From Bacteroidales bacterium (lineage in GTDB: Bacteria > Bacteroidota > Bacteroidia > Bacteroidales > UBA932): a stretch of 64,000 nucleotides of DNA. Positions within the stretch are counted from its first letter, which is position 1, and every line of letters starts with the position of its first letter. This document shows positions 9,839-18,663 of the stretch, piece after piece. The position numbers were made by a program, and so were the translations under genes. Under the pieces are notes generated by a model. It made no database searches and was not told the origin of the DNA. It saw only the letters and a program-made list of their open reading frames with translations. Where the stretch lies: the NCBI GenBank assembly GCA_017395045.1, contig JAFPWG010000022.1, positions 21,410 through 85,409 on the forward strand. Direction: 5' to 3'.

Positions 9839-10540
9839 CTACTCCCAGTTACCGGCGTTGTTGTTCGGCGCAGTGACGGAACCGACCTGGAGACCCTGGT
9901 AGTGACCCAGGTCTTCGCACTCGGCGTCAAGATTGATACGAAGCTGGTTGTCCATGCCCTTGAGGAGGGCCTTCCAAGGCATGCGGGCCTCGAACAGCGG
10001 AACCTGGACACCGGAAACGGTCTTCACCAGGGATTCCATCTCCACCTTCTGGCCACCGGAGAACGGGATGAAGGCCAGAGAGTCGATGCAGAAGTTCTCA
10101 CGACCATGGAAGAGGGTGTCCTTCACGGCGATCGGCGTGCTGATGGAGAAGACGAGCTTCTGTCCCTGCCTGTAGAGTTCCATGAACTTGGCGTTCAGTT
10201 CGTCCTTTTTCAGGTTCTTGAAGGCCTTCTTCACCCGGGCGGTGTTCTCCACGGCGAGAGAGTCATCGTTGGAACCGACCTGCATGACGATGTCCATCTT
10301 GCCGGTGTTGTAGAAGTTGATCAGGGAGTCGATGTCGCCCGTGAAACGGTTGTTCACGCCCTTGTAGGCGACCTGGAGGGTACGGATGTCCTTCAGGCGC
10401 TGGACGGCGACCTCCTGGCGACGCGCCTTCTCCTTGTTGAAGTTCACCGGCTTCATGACGCTGTTGTAGATGGCATACACAAGCCCTACCGCGGCGAGGG
10501 CGAGGACAATCTCGAGGATGATCTTGACTGCTTTGTTCAT
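9839..10540 (-). CDS. Conserved Bacteroidota membrane-anchored protein of unknown function
   Basis: 233 residues. One N-terminal transmembrane helix (residues ~5-27) is followed by a basic, coiled-coil-prone stretch (NKEKARRQEVAVQRLKDIRTLQ, about 33-55) and a periplasm-facing domain with no recognisable catalytic motif. The helix-plus-coil start resembles pilin- or T2SS-like pseudopilin architecture, but a prepilin cleavage site is absent. It is the first gene of the operon leading to cstA and the HerA-like gene; a TAACTTTG box lies at 10583-10576 on the minus strand. Confidence 0.7.
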   Translation of the reverse strand: MNKAVKIILEIVLALAAVGLVYAIYNSVMKPVNFNKEKARRQEVAVQRLKDIRTLQVAYKGVNNRFTGDIDSLINFYNTGKMDIVMQVGSNDDSLAVENTARVKKAFKNLKKDELNAKFMELYRQGQKLVFSISTPIAVKDTLFHGRENFCIDSLAFIPFSGGQKVEMESLVKTVSGVQVPLFEARMPWKALLKGMDNQLRINLDAECEDLGHYQGLQVGSVTAPNNNAGNWE

Positions 10541-10575
10541 TATTTTAGTGTTTTATAAATTATCAAACTTTCCGA

Positions 10576-10623
10576 CAAAGTTATAAAAATCATTTATGAA
10601 AAGCAATATATTTTGTATTTTTG
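10576..10623. promoter_or_regulatory. Divergent promoter boxes between the membrane-protein operon and nrnA
   Basis: The minus strand carries TAACTTTG (10583-10576). The plus strand carries TATTTTTG (10616-10623), 11 bp before the ATG at 10635. The plus box lies inside the longer candidate reading frame that begins at 10596, which favours the shorter start for the DHH protein. Confidence 0.55.
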
Positions 10624-10634
10624 CACCTGCAAAA

Positions 10635-11687
10635 ATGATTACGACGTTTGACTGCATCACTCCGGAAGGCATCCGGACGTTCAACTCCCTGCTGGAAGGC
10701 AGCCACACCCTGACCGTGACCACGCACACGCACCCTGACGGGGATGCGCTGGGCAGTGCATCGGCCCTGGTGTGCCACCTCCGTCAAGCCCGGGGCATGG
10801 ACGCCGTAGCCGTTCTCCCGGACAGTCCTTCCTCCACCGTCCGTCCCATCATCCCGGACGGCGCACCCTTCCTGTTCCTCGATACGGAACCGGAAGCCTG
10901 CCTGGAGCGTATCCGCCGGAGCGACCTGGTCATCCTCCTGGACGGCAACGGCTTTTCCCGCACGGAAGGGCTCCAGGCCGCTTTCGAGGCCTCCGGGGCA
11001 CGGAAAGTCCTGATCGACCATCACCTGAATCCCGAGAAAGACTCTTTCGGACTGGTCTTTTCCACCCCTGACATCTCTTCCGCTTCGGAACTGCTCTTCT
11101 TCGTCCTCATGGAGCTTCCGGAGGTCGGCGGGGACGCAGCCCGGCTCCCGGCCGACACCGCCCGCGCCCTGATGACCGGCATGACCACGGACACCAACAA
11201 TTTCGCCAACTCCGTCTTCCCGTCCACCCTGGAGATGGCCTCCGCCCTGCTCGCAGCGGGTGTGGACCGGGATGCCATCCTTGCAAGCCTGTACAACAAC
11301 TACCGGGAGAACCGGGTCCGCCTGATGGGCTATCTCCAGTACGAGGACATGCGCATCACCCCGGAAGGGATGGCCTACATGGTCGCCACCCGGGAAATCA
11401 TGGACCGATTCGGCGCCGAAGAAGGTGAGACGGAGGGACTGGTGAACGTTCCCCTGTCCATCGGCCGCGTAAGGATGAGCATCCTCCTGAAGGAAAGCGA
11501 CGGCCATTTCCGGGTGTCCATCCGCTCCAAGCGAGGCACTTCCGCCCAGCAGTGCGCCCTGGACTGGTTCCACGGAGGCGGTCACGAGAACGCCGCCGGC
11601 GGGAAACTCTTCTGGCCCGGGGACATCCCTGCCCCGGAAGACGCCGCCGCCTATCTTGAAAACGTATCCCGCCAATGCCTGAAATGA
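10635..11687 (+). CDS. nrnA: DHH/DHHA1 phosphoesterase (NrnA-like oligoribonuclease / pAp phosphatase)
   Basis: 350-residue bifunctional nanoRNase/3'-phosphoadenosine-5'-phosphate phosphatase family member. The N-terminal DHH domain shows THTHPDGDALGS and the name-giving DHHLNPEKDS; the middle contains TTDTNNFANSVFPSTLEMA; the C-terminal DHHA1 domain ends with FHGGGHENAAGG, which binds the nucleic-acid end. NrnA degrades 2-5-nt RNAs and recycles pAp. The start at 10635 is chosen because an upstream in-frame ATG (10596) precedes the promoter box. Its stop overlaps the start of the following lipoprotein gene (ATGA at 11684). Confidence 0.92.
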   Translation: MITTFDCITPEGIRTFNSLLEGSHTLTVTTHTHPDGDALGSASALVCHLRQARGMDAVAVLPDSPSSTVRPIIPDGAPFLFLDTEPEACLERIRRSDLVILLDGNGFSRTEGLQAAFEASGARKVLIDHHLNPEKDSFGLVFSTPDISSASELLFFVLMELPEVGGDAARLPADTARALMTGMTTDTNNFANSVFPSTLEMASALLAAGVDRDAILASLYNNYRENRVRLMGYLQYEDMRITPEGMAYMVATREIMDRFGAEEGETEGLVNVPLSIGRVRMSILLKESDGHFRVSIRSKRGTSAQQCALDWFHGGGHENAAGGKLFWPGDIPAPEDAAAYLENVSRQCLK

Positions 11688-12250
11688 ACCGTTCCTCCCT
11701 GCTTCTGTCCGCCCTCCTGACCCTCGGGCTCGTCTTCGGCTGTACCAAGCAGTCGGTTCAGGCCGTGTATGACAAGCAGGAGACCAACATCTCCTCGTTC
11801 GTCGAAGCCCAGGTCAAGAAAGACTCCACCGCCACCGTCACCTACAAGAACGGCACGGTGCGGCTGACCCTGCACGACACCCTGGGCCGGGAAGGCCTCC
11901 GGGCCGACTCGCTCTCCGCCGGCGGAATCGTCTCTTTCTATTATGCAGGCTACGTGCTGAAAGGATCCAACGTCAGCCGCGACCAGCTGTTCGCCACCAA
12001 CCACAAGGCTACGGCCGACGCCGCCGGCTGGAACATTTCCGACACGACCGCTTTCCAGATCGAGACCCTCCCGCTGGACGACAGCCTGCTGCCCGGCCTG
12101 TACAACGGGCTGGAAGGTGTCCGGAACCAGGACGAGTGTTTCATCCTGTTTTCCGGGAAATATGCATACGGCTCGCACACCCAAGGCACGATTCCTGCAA
12201 GGTCTGCCCTGGTTTACCACATTTGGGTGAGCAGCATTTCCAACGATTAA
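11684..12250 (+). CDS. FKBP-type peptidyl-prolyl isomerase-like lipoprotein
   Basis: 188-residue exported lipoprotein; a signal peptide ends in the lipobox LVFGC (Cys ~20). The mature part has an FKBP-like layout: an early GxxVSFYYAGYVL strand (around residues 80-90), then LLPGLYNGLEGVRNQDECFILFSGKYAYG and a final PARSALVYHIWV strand, matching the G-V-I-G-W...G...Y-G...IP-x-x-x-L pattern of FKBPs. The classic active-site aromatic residues are only partly recognisable, so catalysis is uncertain. It is coupled by ATGA to nrnA and followed 4 bp later by a second FKBP lipoprotein. Confidence 0.75.
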   Translation: MNRSSLLLSALLTLGLVFGCTKQSVQAVYDKQETNISSFVEAQVKKDSTATVTYKNGTVRLTLHDTLGREGLRADSLSAGGIVSFYYAGYVLKGSNVSRDQLFATNHKATADAAGWNISDTTAFQIETLPLDDSLLPGLYNGLEGVRNQDECFILFSGKYAYGSHTQGTIPARSALVYHIWVSSISND

Positions 12251-12254
12251 ACAA

Positions 12255-13280
12255 ATGAGAATGAACAATATACTGAAAACCGCCTGCCTGCTGGCCTTTG
12301 GAGCCTGCGTGCTCGGCTCCTGCGCCAAGTCGTCCACCGAAGGGACCAACGAGGCCCAACTTCGATACCTGGACGCCTGGCGGGACATCAACTATCCCGG
12401 ATCGACCCTCAAGGACGGCATCTATATCGTAAAGGATGTCCCGGGAACGGGAACGGCCTGGAACAGCGCCCAGACGGTCAGTTTCGTCACCTACACGATC
12501 CGCGACCTGAACGGCGCGGTCACCGCCAACACCGACGAGGAGTGGGCGAAACAGCTGGGCAAATGGGACCAGACCTACTATTACGGGAAGCAGGTGCTCA
12601 TCACCGGAGACGGCATGAGTTACGCCGGTCTGGACGCCCTTCTGGACGGAATGCGCGTGGGCGGTACCCGGACTGCGGTCATCCCTTCCTGGATGCTGAC
12701 GCTCGAGCGCTACGACAGCACCGACGAGTATTTCAAGCACGAGACCAAGAACACCAGCGCCGTCTACACCATCACCCTGCTGGGTCAGACGGACAACCTG
12801 AACGATTATGAGTACGGCGAACTGAGCCGCTATTCCGCCGGGAAATGGGGCGTAACCGATACCCTTTCCACCGCCGCCGTCTTCTTCAAGTCCCATACGG
12901 AATTCGAAGGGGAGGCCCCGGCGATGCCCCACGACACCACCGTGTACATCAATTTCACCGGCCGCCGCATTTCCGACGGACAGGTATTCGACACCACCAT
13001 CGCCGATACGGCCAAGTTCTACCACATCTACAATCCGTCCAAATCCTACGCCCCTGTCTCCGTCGTCATGGCGGAAGACCTCGCCGACATTTCGCTGGGC
13101 GGCAGCAAGACGCTGATCAACGGTTTCAAGTACGGCCTGAAAGCCATGCATCCCGGAGAATCGGCCAGCTTTGCATTCGGCTATGGCCTGGGTTATGGGA
13201 GTTCCGGCAGCAGCGATACGCGCATGATCCCGCCGTACACCGCTCTCCGATTCGACGTCGACCTGGTTCCCCAGCCGTAA
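12255..13280 (+). CDS. Two-domain FKBP-type isomerase lipoprotein
   Basis: 341 residues with a lipoprotein signal ending VLGSC (Cys ~23). Two FKBP-like modules appear in tandem. The first spans about 55-185 (QTVSFVTYTIRDLNG ... YAGLDALLDGMRVGGTRTAVIPSWM). The second spans about 220-341 (TTVYINFTGRRISDGQVFDTT ... INGFKYGLKAMHPGESASFAFGYGLGYG ... IPPYTALRFDVDLV). In the second module the pattern 'V.I.Y.G...DG..FD.T' is the clearest FKBP signature. Likely acts in the periplasm or on the outer membrane in protein folding. An ATG at 12261 is an alternative start. Confidence 0.82.
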   Translation: MRMNNILKTACLLAFGACVLGSCAKSSTEGTNEAQLRYLDAWRDINYPGSTLKDGIYIVKDVPGTGTAWNSAQTVSFVTYTIRDLNGAVTANTDEEWAKQLGKWDQTYYYGKQVLITGDGMSYAGLDALLDGMRVGGTRTAVIPSWMLTLERYDSTDEYFKHETKNTSAVYTITLLGQTDNLNDYEYGELSRYSAGKWGVTDTLSTAAVFFKSHTEFEGEAPAMPHDTTVYINFTGRRISDGQVFDTTIADTAKFYHIYNPSKSYAPVSVVMAEDLADISLGGSKTLINGFKYGLKAMHPGESASFAFGYGLGYGSSGSSDTRMIPPYTALRFDVDLVPQP

Positions 13281-13283
13281 TCC

Positions 13284-14681
13284 ATGGCAGGAAACGTCCC
13301 GACCGAACTGGGCGTCAAGCCCATCAACCAGCTGATCCGCCAGTATGCGGTCCCCGGCATCATCGCGATGACCGCGTCCTCGCTGTATAACATGGTGGAC
13401 CGCATCTTCATCGGTCACATCCCGGACGTGGGTTCGCTCGCCATCTCGGGCCTGGCCGTCACCTTCCCCCTGATGAACATCTCCACGGCGTTCGGCACCC
13501 TGGTGGGTGTGGGCGCCGCGACGATGATTTCCGTACTCCTGGGACAGAAGAACTACGCAGTGGCAAACAAGGTCCTCTCCAACGAAGTCACCCTGAACAT
13601 CATCACCGGCATCGTCTTTACCTTCGTAACCCTGATGTGGATGGATCCGATCCTCCGCTTCTTCGGAGCCAGCGACAGCACGCTTCCCTATGCCCGGGAC
13701 TATATGATGATCATCGCCGTCGGGAATGCCGTCACGCATCTGTACTTCGGCCTGAACAGCGTCATCCGGTCGTCAGGAAACCCGAAGACCGCCATGGGAC
13801 TCACCCTGTTTACGGTGACCTCCAACGCCATCCTGGACCCGGTCTTCATTTTCGGACTGAACATGGGTATCCGCGGCGCCGCGGTCGCCACCGTCCTGTG
13901 CCAGATGATGGCCCTGGGTTATACCATGTGGTTCTTCCTGGACCAGGACAAGTTCCTCCACCTCCCCCGCAGCCGCAAGATCTTCCAGATCGACTGGCGG
14001 ATTGCCAAGGATTCCCTCGCCATCGGCATGGGACCGTTCCTGATGAACCTCGCCAGCTGCATCGTCGTCCTGTTCATCAACCAGCAGCTCGTCAAATGGG
14101 GCAGTGACCTGGCGCTCGGCGCCTATGGCATCGTGAACAGCATCAGCTTCCTGTTCGTGATGGTGATCATGGGCTTCAACCAGGGCATGCAACCCATCGC
14201 GGGATACAACTACGGCGCACGCCAGTACGCCCGCGTCCGGGAGGTTTATGTGAAGACGGCCGGATGGGCGACGCTCGTCTGCATCGTCGGTTTCATCGTC
14301 GCAGAGGTGTTCCCCGGCCCCACGGTGAGCATCTTCACGCCGGACCCGGTCATGCACGACCTGGCCGCCAAAGGTTTCCGGATCATGAGCCTGGCCTTCC
14401 CCATCATCGGCTTCCAGATGGTCACCACCAACCTGTTCCAATGCCTCGGCATGGTGAACAAATCCATCTTCCTGTCCCTGTCGCGACAGCTGCTGTTCCT
14501 CCTCCCCTGCATCTACATCCTGCCGGTCCTCCTCCAGTCGGAAGCCGGCGTCTGGTATAGTTTCCCGATTTCTGACACCATCGCAGCCCTCGTCACCGCC
14601 CTGTTCGCCGTGGGCCTGCTGCGCAAACTCGGCCGCCTCAAGGACGGGGACGATCCGGCCATCCTCGGAAGCAAGATATGA
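13284..14681 (+). CDS. MATE family efflux transporter
   Basis: 465-residue multidrug and toxin extrusion protein with about 12 transmembrane helices arranged as two six-helix bundles. Visible features are the N-terminal PTELGVKPINQLIRQYAVPGIIAM, DRIFIGHIPDVGSLAISGLAVTFP after helix 1, and GFNQGMQPIAGYNYGARQYARVREV at the start of the second bundle, all typical of the DinF/NorM superfamily of Bacteroidota. It exports cationic or aromatic compounds against a cation gradient; the substrate is unknown. It starts 3 bp after the FKBP lipoprotein and overlaps the next gene by 4 bp. Confidence 0.93.
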   Translation: MAGNVPTELGVKPINQLIRQYAVPGIIAMTASSLYNMVDRIFIGHIPDVGSLAISGLAVTFPLMNISTAFGTLVGVGAATMISVLLGQKNYAVANKVLSNEVTLNIITGIVFTFVTLMWMDPILRFFGASDSTLPYARDYMMIIAVGNAVTHLYFGLNSVIRSSGNPKTAMGLTLFTVTSNAILDPVFIFGLNMGIRGAAVATVLCQMMALGYTMWFFLDQDKFLHLPRSRKIFQIDWRIAKDSLAIGMGPFLMNLASCIVVLFINQQLVKWGSDLALGAYGIVNSISFLFVMVIMGFNQGMQPIAGYNYGARQYARVREVYVKTAGWATLVCIVGFIVAEVFPGPTVSIFTPDPVMHDLAAKGFRIMSLAFPIIGFQMVTTNLFQCLGMVNKSIFLSLSRQLLFLLPCIYILPVLLQSEAGVWYSFPISDTIAALVTALFAVGLLRKLGRLKDGDDPAILGSKI

Positions 14682-15286
14682 ACACGATCATCAACGTAGG
14701 CAGGCAGTTCGGCAGCGGCGGCGGTTTCGTCGCCCAGGCCGTCGGAAAGAAGCTCGGCATCCCGGTGTACGACAACGAACTCATCTCCAAGGCCGCCGAA
14801 GAGAGCGGATACTCGAAGAGCCTCTTCGAGGGCGGCGAACAGCGGAAAAGCCTGTTCTCCATGTCCAGTTTCTTCTCGTCGGGCCGCCTGGGCTTCGGCG
14901 AGACCGGCTATGTCAATGACGACTTGCTGTTCAAGATCCAGAGCGAAGTCATCCGGAACATCGCCGGGAAGGGCGACGCCATCATCGTAGGCCGCTGCGC
15001 CGACTACATCCTCCGCGACCTGGAATGCCTGGACGTATTCGTGTGCGCCCCGATGGAATACCGTATCAAGCGTCTCGTGGAAAGCGAGGGCCTGGACGCC
15101 GACGAGGCGGAGGCCCTGATGCGCCGGAAGGACCGCACCCGCGAGGCCTATTACAACTTCTACACCTTCGGAGCCTGGGGCGTGGCTTCCAACTACGACC
15201 TGTGCGTGGACAGTTCCATCCTGGGAATCGACGGCACGGCCGACTTCATCATCGATTTCGGACGCAGGGCCGGGCTGATCAAGTGA
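14678..15286 (+). CDS. Cytidylate kinase-like family protein
   Basis: 202-residue P-loop kinase of the Cytidylate_kin2 group. The nucleotide-binding loop is NVGRQFGSGGGFVAQAV at residues ~5-21, followed by LGIPVYDNELISKAAEESG. IIVGRCADYIL supplies the central strand, and an R-rich lid (MRRKDRTREAYYNFYTF) follows. The family phosphorylates small molecules of unknown identity in anaerobes; it is distinct from the housekeeping Cmk. Translationally coupled on both sides (ATGA with MATE, GTGA with the serine hydrolase). Confidence 0.85.
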   Translation: MNTIINVGRQFGSGGGFVAQAVGKKLGIPVYDNELISKAAEESGYSKSLFEGGEQRKSLFSMSSFFSSGRLGFGETGYVNDDLLFKIQSEVIRNIAGKGDAIIVGRCADYILRDLECLDVFVCAPMEYRIKRLVESEGLDADEAEALMRRKDRTREAYYNFYTFGAWGVASNYDLCVDSSILGIDGTADFIIDFGRRAGLIK

Positions 15287-16503
15287 AACGTCTCATCCTC
15301 ATACTGTTCCTTCTCCTCCCCTGCCTTTCTTCCGGGCAGGACAGGGGCCTCAACGACCGCCTGACCAACGACCTGTCCCGGCTTCCCGCGATGGATGCCG
15401 CCGTGGACAGTTTCATGAACGTCTGGTCGCTGAAGGGCGTTTCCCTGAGCATCATGCGGAACGATTCGCTCCTGTACGCCCGCGGCTATGGCCGGGCCGA
15501 CGGAGCCAGGCCCATGGTCCCGGGCACCCTCCTCCGGATGGCATCGGTGTCGAAACTGCTCACCGCCGTAGGCATCATGAAGTTGCAGGAAAGAGGAAAA
15601 CTGGTCCTGGACACCCCGGTTTTCGGTCCGTTCGGCGTCCTGCCGGAGTATGACAAGTACATTACCGACGACAACTATTATCTGATTACCGTCGAGCACC
15701 TGCTGCGGCACCAGGCGGGATTCACCCAGCAAGGCGGAGACCCGATGTTCTCCACCGCCCGGATGATGCAGGAAATCGGGACCTCAAAGGCTCCTACCGC
15801 CGAACAGCTTACACGCCATCTGGTTCGGCGTCCCCTCGCCTACCTCCCGGGAACCACGCAGGAGTATTCCAATTTCGGGTACCTCCTGCTGTCGATGATC
15901 ATCGAGAAAATCACCGGTGAAGACTACGAGGCCTGGATGCAGCGGGAAGTACTGCGGCCCGCCGGGTGCGTGGATTTCCACATCGGCGGGAACTTCTATG
16001 CCGACCGCTTTCCCGGCGAAACCCGCTACCACATGCACAAGGAAGCCAAGCCCAGCGACTCCTACGACGGCCGCGGGAAAGTGGAACGCTGCTACGGCGG
16101 CAACGACATCCGGGGCCTGTCCGGCGCCGGCGCCTGGATCGGCTCCACCCCGGAACTGGCGCGCCTGGTCGCCTCCATCGACGGCATTCCCGAGCTCGGC
16201 GACCAGATTTCAGAATTCAGCGTGTACCAGATGACCCAGCGTCTCTCGGACGAAATCTTCTCCCTGGGCTGGGTGGACTGCAAGGAGGATGGAGAGTGGA
16301 CTCGTACTGGCTCATTCTCAGGAACTTCCGCCCTCGTCAAAACCTTTCCCGACGGCGAATGCTGGATCCTGATTACCAACACGTCCACCTGGAAAGGCTC
16401 CCGTTTCTCCCGCGATACCGGTGCCCTGTGCAAGAACCTGCGGAGCCGCTTCTCGGACCGTTTGCCGGTCAGAAACCTCTTCGACATTGCGGAACAAGAC
16501 TGA
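15283..16503 (+). CDS. Beta-lactamase-family serine hydrolase (exported)
   Basis: 406 residues from a GTG start at 15283 that overlaps the preceding stop (GTGA); the frame extends further upstream, but the GTG is followed by a clean signal peptide (VKRLILILFLLLPCLSSG). Class-C-like penicillin-binding fold: the SxxK nucleophile is SVSK in RMASVSKLLTAVG, and the YxN motif is YSN in QEYSNFGYLLLSM. A clear KTG/HxG triad near the C-terminus is less obvious (WTRTGSFSGTSALV may serve). Probable periplasmic peptidase or esterase; natural substrate unknown. Confidence 0.88.
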   Translation: MKRLILILFLLLPCLSSGQDRGLNDRLTNDLSRLPAMDAAVDSFMNVWSLKGVSLSIMRNDSLLYARGYGRADGARPMVPGTLLRMASVSKLLTAVGIMKLQERGKLVLDTPVFGPFGVLPEYDKYITDDNYYLITVEHLLRHQAGFTQQGGDPMFSTARMMQEIGTSKAPTAEQLTRHLVRRPLAYLPGTTQEYSNFGYLLLSMIIEKITGEDYEAWMQREVLRPAGCVDFHIGGNFYADRFPGETRYHMHKEAKPSDSYDGRGKVERCYGGNDIRGLSGAGAWIGSTPELARLVASIDGIPELGDQISEFSVYQMTQRLSDEIFSLGWVDCKEDGEWTRTGSFSGTSALVKTFPDGECWILITNTSTWKGSRFSRDTGALCKNLRSRFSDRLPVRNLFDIAEQD

Positions 16504-16504
16504 T

Positions 16505-17041
16505 ATGATCGACCAAATCCTCGCTTACAACGCCCGTTTCGTGGCGGAGAAAGGCTATGAGCCCTACGTAACGGACAAGTTTCCCGCCAGGAAACTGGCG
16601 GTACTCACCTGCATGGACACCCGGCTGACGGAACTGCTTCCGAAAGCCCTGGGACTGCGGAACGGTGACGCCAAGATCATCAAGAATGCCGGCGGACTGG
16701 TCCTGTCGGAGACCGATTCTGCCATCCGGTCGCTGCTCGTAGGCATTTACGAACTGGGAGTTCGGGAGGTGATGGTGGTCCACCACTCTACCTGCGGCGC
16801 CTGCCACATGAGCTACGGAGAATTCAAACCGCACATGCTGGAGCGCGGCATTCCGGAAGAAGTTCTGGATCAATGGGAATCCAAAGGCATCGACACCTGG
16901 CTCGAAGGCTTCCACGACACGGAAGCCTCTGTCCGGAAAACGGTCGCGGCCATCGTGAACCACCCGCTGGTGCCCGGGGACGTCACGGTGAGGGGGTTCA
17001 TCATCGACTCCGTCACCGGGGCCCTCTCGGAGGTTGTCTGA
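16505..17041 (+). CDS. Beta-class carbonic anhydrase
   Basis: 178-residue zinc enzyme interconverting CO2 and bicarbonate. Zinc ligands are the Cys of LTCMDTRL and the His/Cys pair of VVHHSTCGACHM; the Asp-Arg dyad in CMDTR is also intact. The short length and KIIKNAGG match the plant-type/Rv1284-like subgroup. The start at 16505 (MIDQILAYNARF) lies 1 bp after the hydrolase stop; longer in-frame starts overlap that gene. It is the last gene of the plus-strand run and converges on the membrane protein at 17043. Confidence 0.93.
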   Translation: MIDQILAYNARFVAEKGYEPYVTDKFPARKLAVLTCMDTRLTELLPKALGLRNGDAKIIKNAGGLVLSETDSAIRSLLVGIYELGVREVMVVHHSTCGACHMSYGEFKPHMLERGIPEEVLDQWESKGIDTWLEGFHDTEASVRKTVAAIVNHPLVPGDVTVRGFIIDSVTGALSEVV

Positions 17042-17042
17042 C

Positions 17043-17732
17043 CTATTTCTCCACCGCTCTCAGGCTGATGGCATCCTCATCCAGGGAGAAGCCGACGATA
17101 TCCACGGAAGCCAGCTTCTTCTTCAACTGCGGGATGGCGGAAAGATTGATGACCGCGCGGCCATTGGAAAACGAGTCCACGAGGCCTGAAGGAAGGCGCT
17201 CCAGGATCATCGGGGCGAAAACGTCGGCGGCGATGTTCATCGCGGTGCCGGAATCAAGCTGAAGGACCAGACGGTTCCCTTTTACTTCCACGACCTTGAA
17301 ACCCGCAGAGAAGTTCATGTCCTGTTCCCCAAGCATGGGGATATCCACCTTGCCGGAATAGGAAAGGATGATCCGGTCGGGAGCCTGCGCCGTCAGGAGG
17401 ATGTCCCGGCCGCTCTTTTCGCGGAGCAGCCCGTTGATGTCCCGGACCGGGACCGTCACGACCATCTCCGTGGCCGCAGCGGGCATTTCCTCTTCCGTAT
17501 TATCTGTTTCCACCTTCCGTTCCCGGACGACGGGAACCGACTCGCCGTCGACTTTCACGTACACGGTGTCACGGACGACCGCAGCGGCGGAACCGGTCTC
17601 TTCGGAAGGGGTCGATGCATCCGGCAAGCCGGACCGGCCGGCCGGCTTCCGGTGAAGGAAAAGGCTGGCGGCCACGGCAACGGCGATCGCCGCAACCAGC
17701 CACCAGCCCCATTTTCGGCGGTGTGAGCCCAT
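17043..17732 (-). CDS. Membrane-anchored protein of unknown function
   Basis: 229 residues. After the start at 17732 (MGSHRRK) there is a basic stretch, one transmembrane helix (about residues 8-27), a Ser/Glu/Thr-rich linker and a C-terminal beta-rich domain (EMVVTVPVRDINGLLREKSGRDI ... VVEVKGNRLVLQLDSG) that could be a lipid- or ligand-binding fold. I do not recognise the family. It follows the phosphate acyltransferase by 5 bp and is probably the third gene of the ackA operon; a metabolic link is not evident. Confidence 0.6.
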   Translation of the reverse strand: MGSHRRKWGWWLVAAIAVAVAASLFLHRKPAGRSGLPDASTPSEETGSAAAVVRDTVYVKVDGESVPVVRERKVETDNTEEEMPAAATEMVVTVPVRDINGLLREKSGRDILLTAQAPDRIILSYSGKVDIPMLGEQDMNFSAGFKVVEVKGNRLVLQLDSGTAMNIAADVFAPMILERLPSGLVDSFSNGRAVINLSAIPQLKKKLASVDIVGFSLDEDAISLRAVEK

Positions 17733-17737
17733 CGGAA

Positions 17738-18646
17738 CTACTTCACGCTCATCACCGCGGATGCGATGGAGTTGAGCTTGACATCCACGGAATCGGCGCG
17801 GGAAGCGAGGACGCAAGGGACCTTGGTACCCACGAGGAAGCCGGCCTGGCGGACGCCCAGGGCGAGCTTGGAGTTGGTCTTCCAGAAGACGTTGGCGGAC
17901 TCGATGTTCGGGAACAGGAGGCAGTCGGCATCGCCGGCGACCGGGCTCACGAGCTTCTTGATCTGCACGGATTCCTCGTCGATGGCGACATCCAGGGCAA
18001 GCGGACCGTCACCGATGCAGCCCTTGATCTGGCCGCGGTCGCACATCTTGGCGAGCATGGCGCCCTCGATGCAGGCGGGCATCGAATCGAGCATCTGCTC
18101 AGAAGCGGCGATGAAGGCGATCTTCGGCTTCGCGATGCCGAAGGAACGGGCGACGGTGGTCACATAGCCGGCGAGCTTCACCTTCTGGCGGAAGTCCGGG
18201 AGCGGAATCACGGCCATGTCGGTGAGGAAGAGCAGCTTGTGGTAGTTCGGGTTCTCGATCACGCCCACGTGGCTCAGGACGCCCTTCGGCGGCAGGAGGC
18301 CGGTTTCCTTGTTCAGGATGGCGCGGAGGAACTTGTCGGTGGAGCAGAGGCCCTTCATCAGGACGTCGCCCTGTCCGTCGTGGACCATCTTCACGGCTTC
18401 GGCGACCGCCTTCAGTTCGTCCTTGATGTCCACCACCTCGAACTTGGCGAGGTCGATGTTGTTGTCGGCGCAGACCTTCTTGATGAGATCCTCGTCACCC
18501 ACGAGGGTAACCTTCACGAATCCCATGTCGGTGGCCAGGGAGGCCGCCTCGATCGTGTGCTCATCGACAGCCCAGGCTGCCACCATCTTCTTGCAGATGC
18601 CCTTCGCCTTGAGCTCGACGAAGAGGTCGTTGAAATTCTGGATCAT
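17738..18646 (-). CDS. ptb: Phosphate butyryltransferase-like phosphate acyltransferase
   Basis: 302-residue member of the PTA/PTB family that swaps CoA for phosphate on short-chain acyl groups. It fits the shorter Ptb type (about 300 residues) rather than Pta (about 330). Visible motifs are VLMKGLCSTDKFLRAIL, LSHVGVI, FLTDMAVIPLPDFRQKV, GCIGDGPLALDVAI and VAGDADCLLFPNIESANVFWK. It lies 17 bp downstream of an acetate kinase gene, so despite its family name it may use acetyl-CoA, butyryl-CoA or both. The product/partner mismatch is discussed in the findings. Confidence 0.85.
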   Translation of the reverse strand: MIQNFNDLFVELKAKGICKKMVAAWAVDEHTIEAASLATDMGFVKVTLVGDEDLIKKVCADNNIDLAKFEVVDIKDELKAVAEAVKMVHDGQGDVLMKGLCSTDKFLRAILNKETGLLPPKGVLSHVGVIENPNYHKLLFLTDMAVIPLPDFRQKVKLAGYVTTVARSFGIAKPKIAFIAASEQMLDSMPACIEGAMLAKMCDRGQIKGCIGDGPLALDVAIDEESVQIKKLVSPVAGDADCLLFPNIESANVFWKTNSKLALGVRQAGFLVGTKVPCVLASRADSVDVKLNSIASAVMSVK

Positions 18647-18663
18647 AGTTGGTTATGTAGTTT

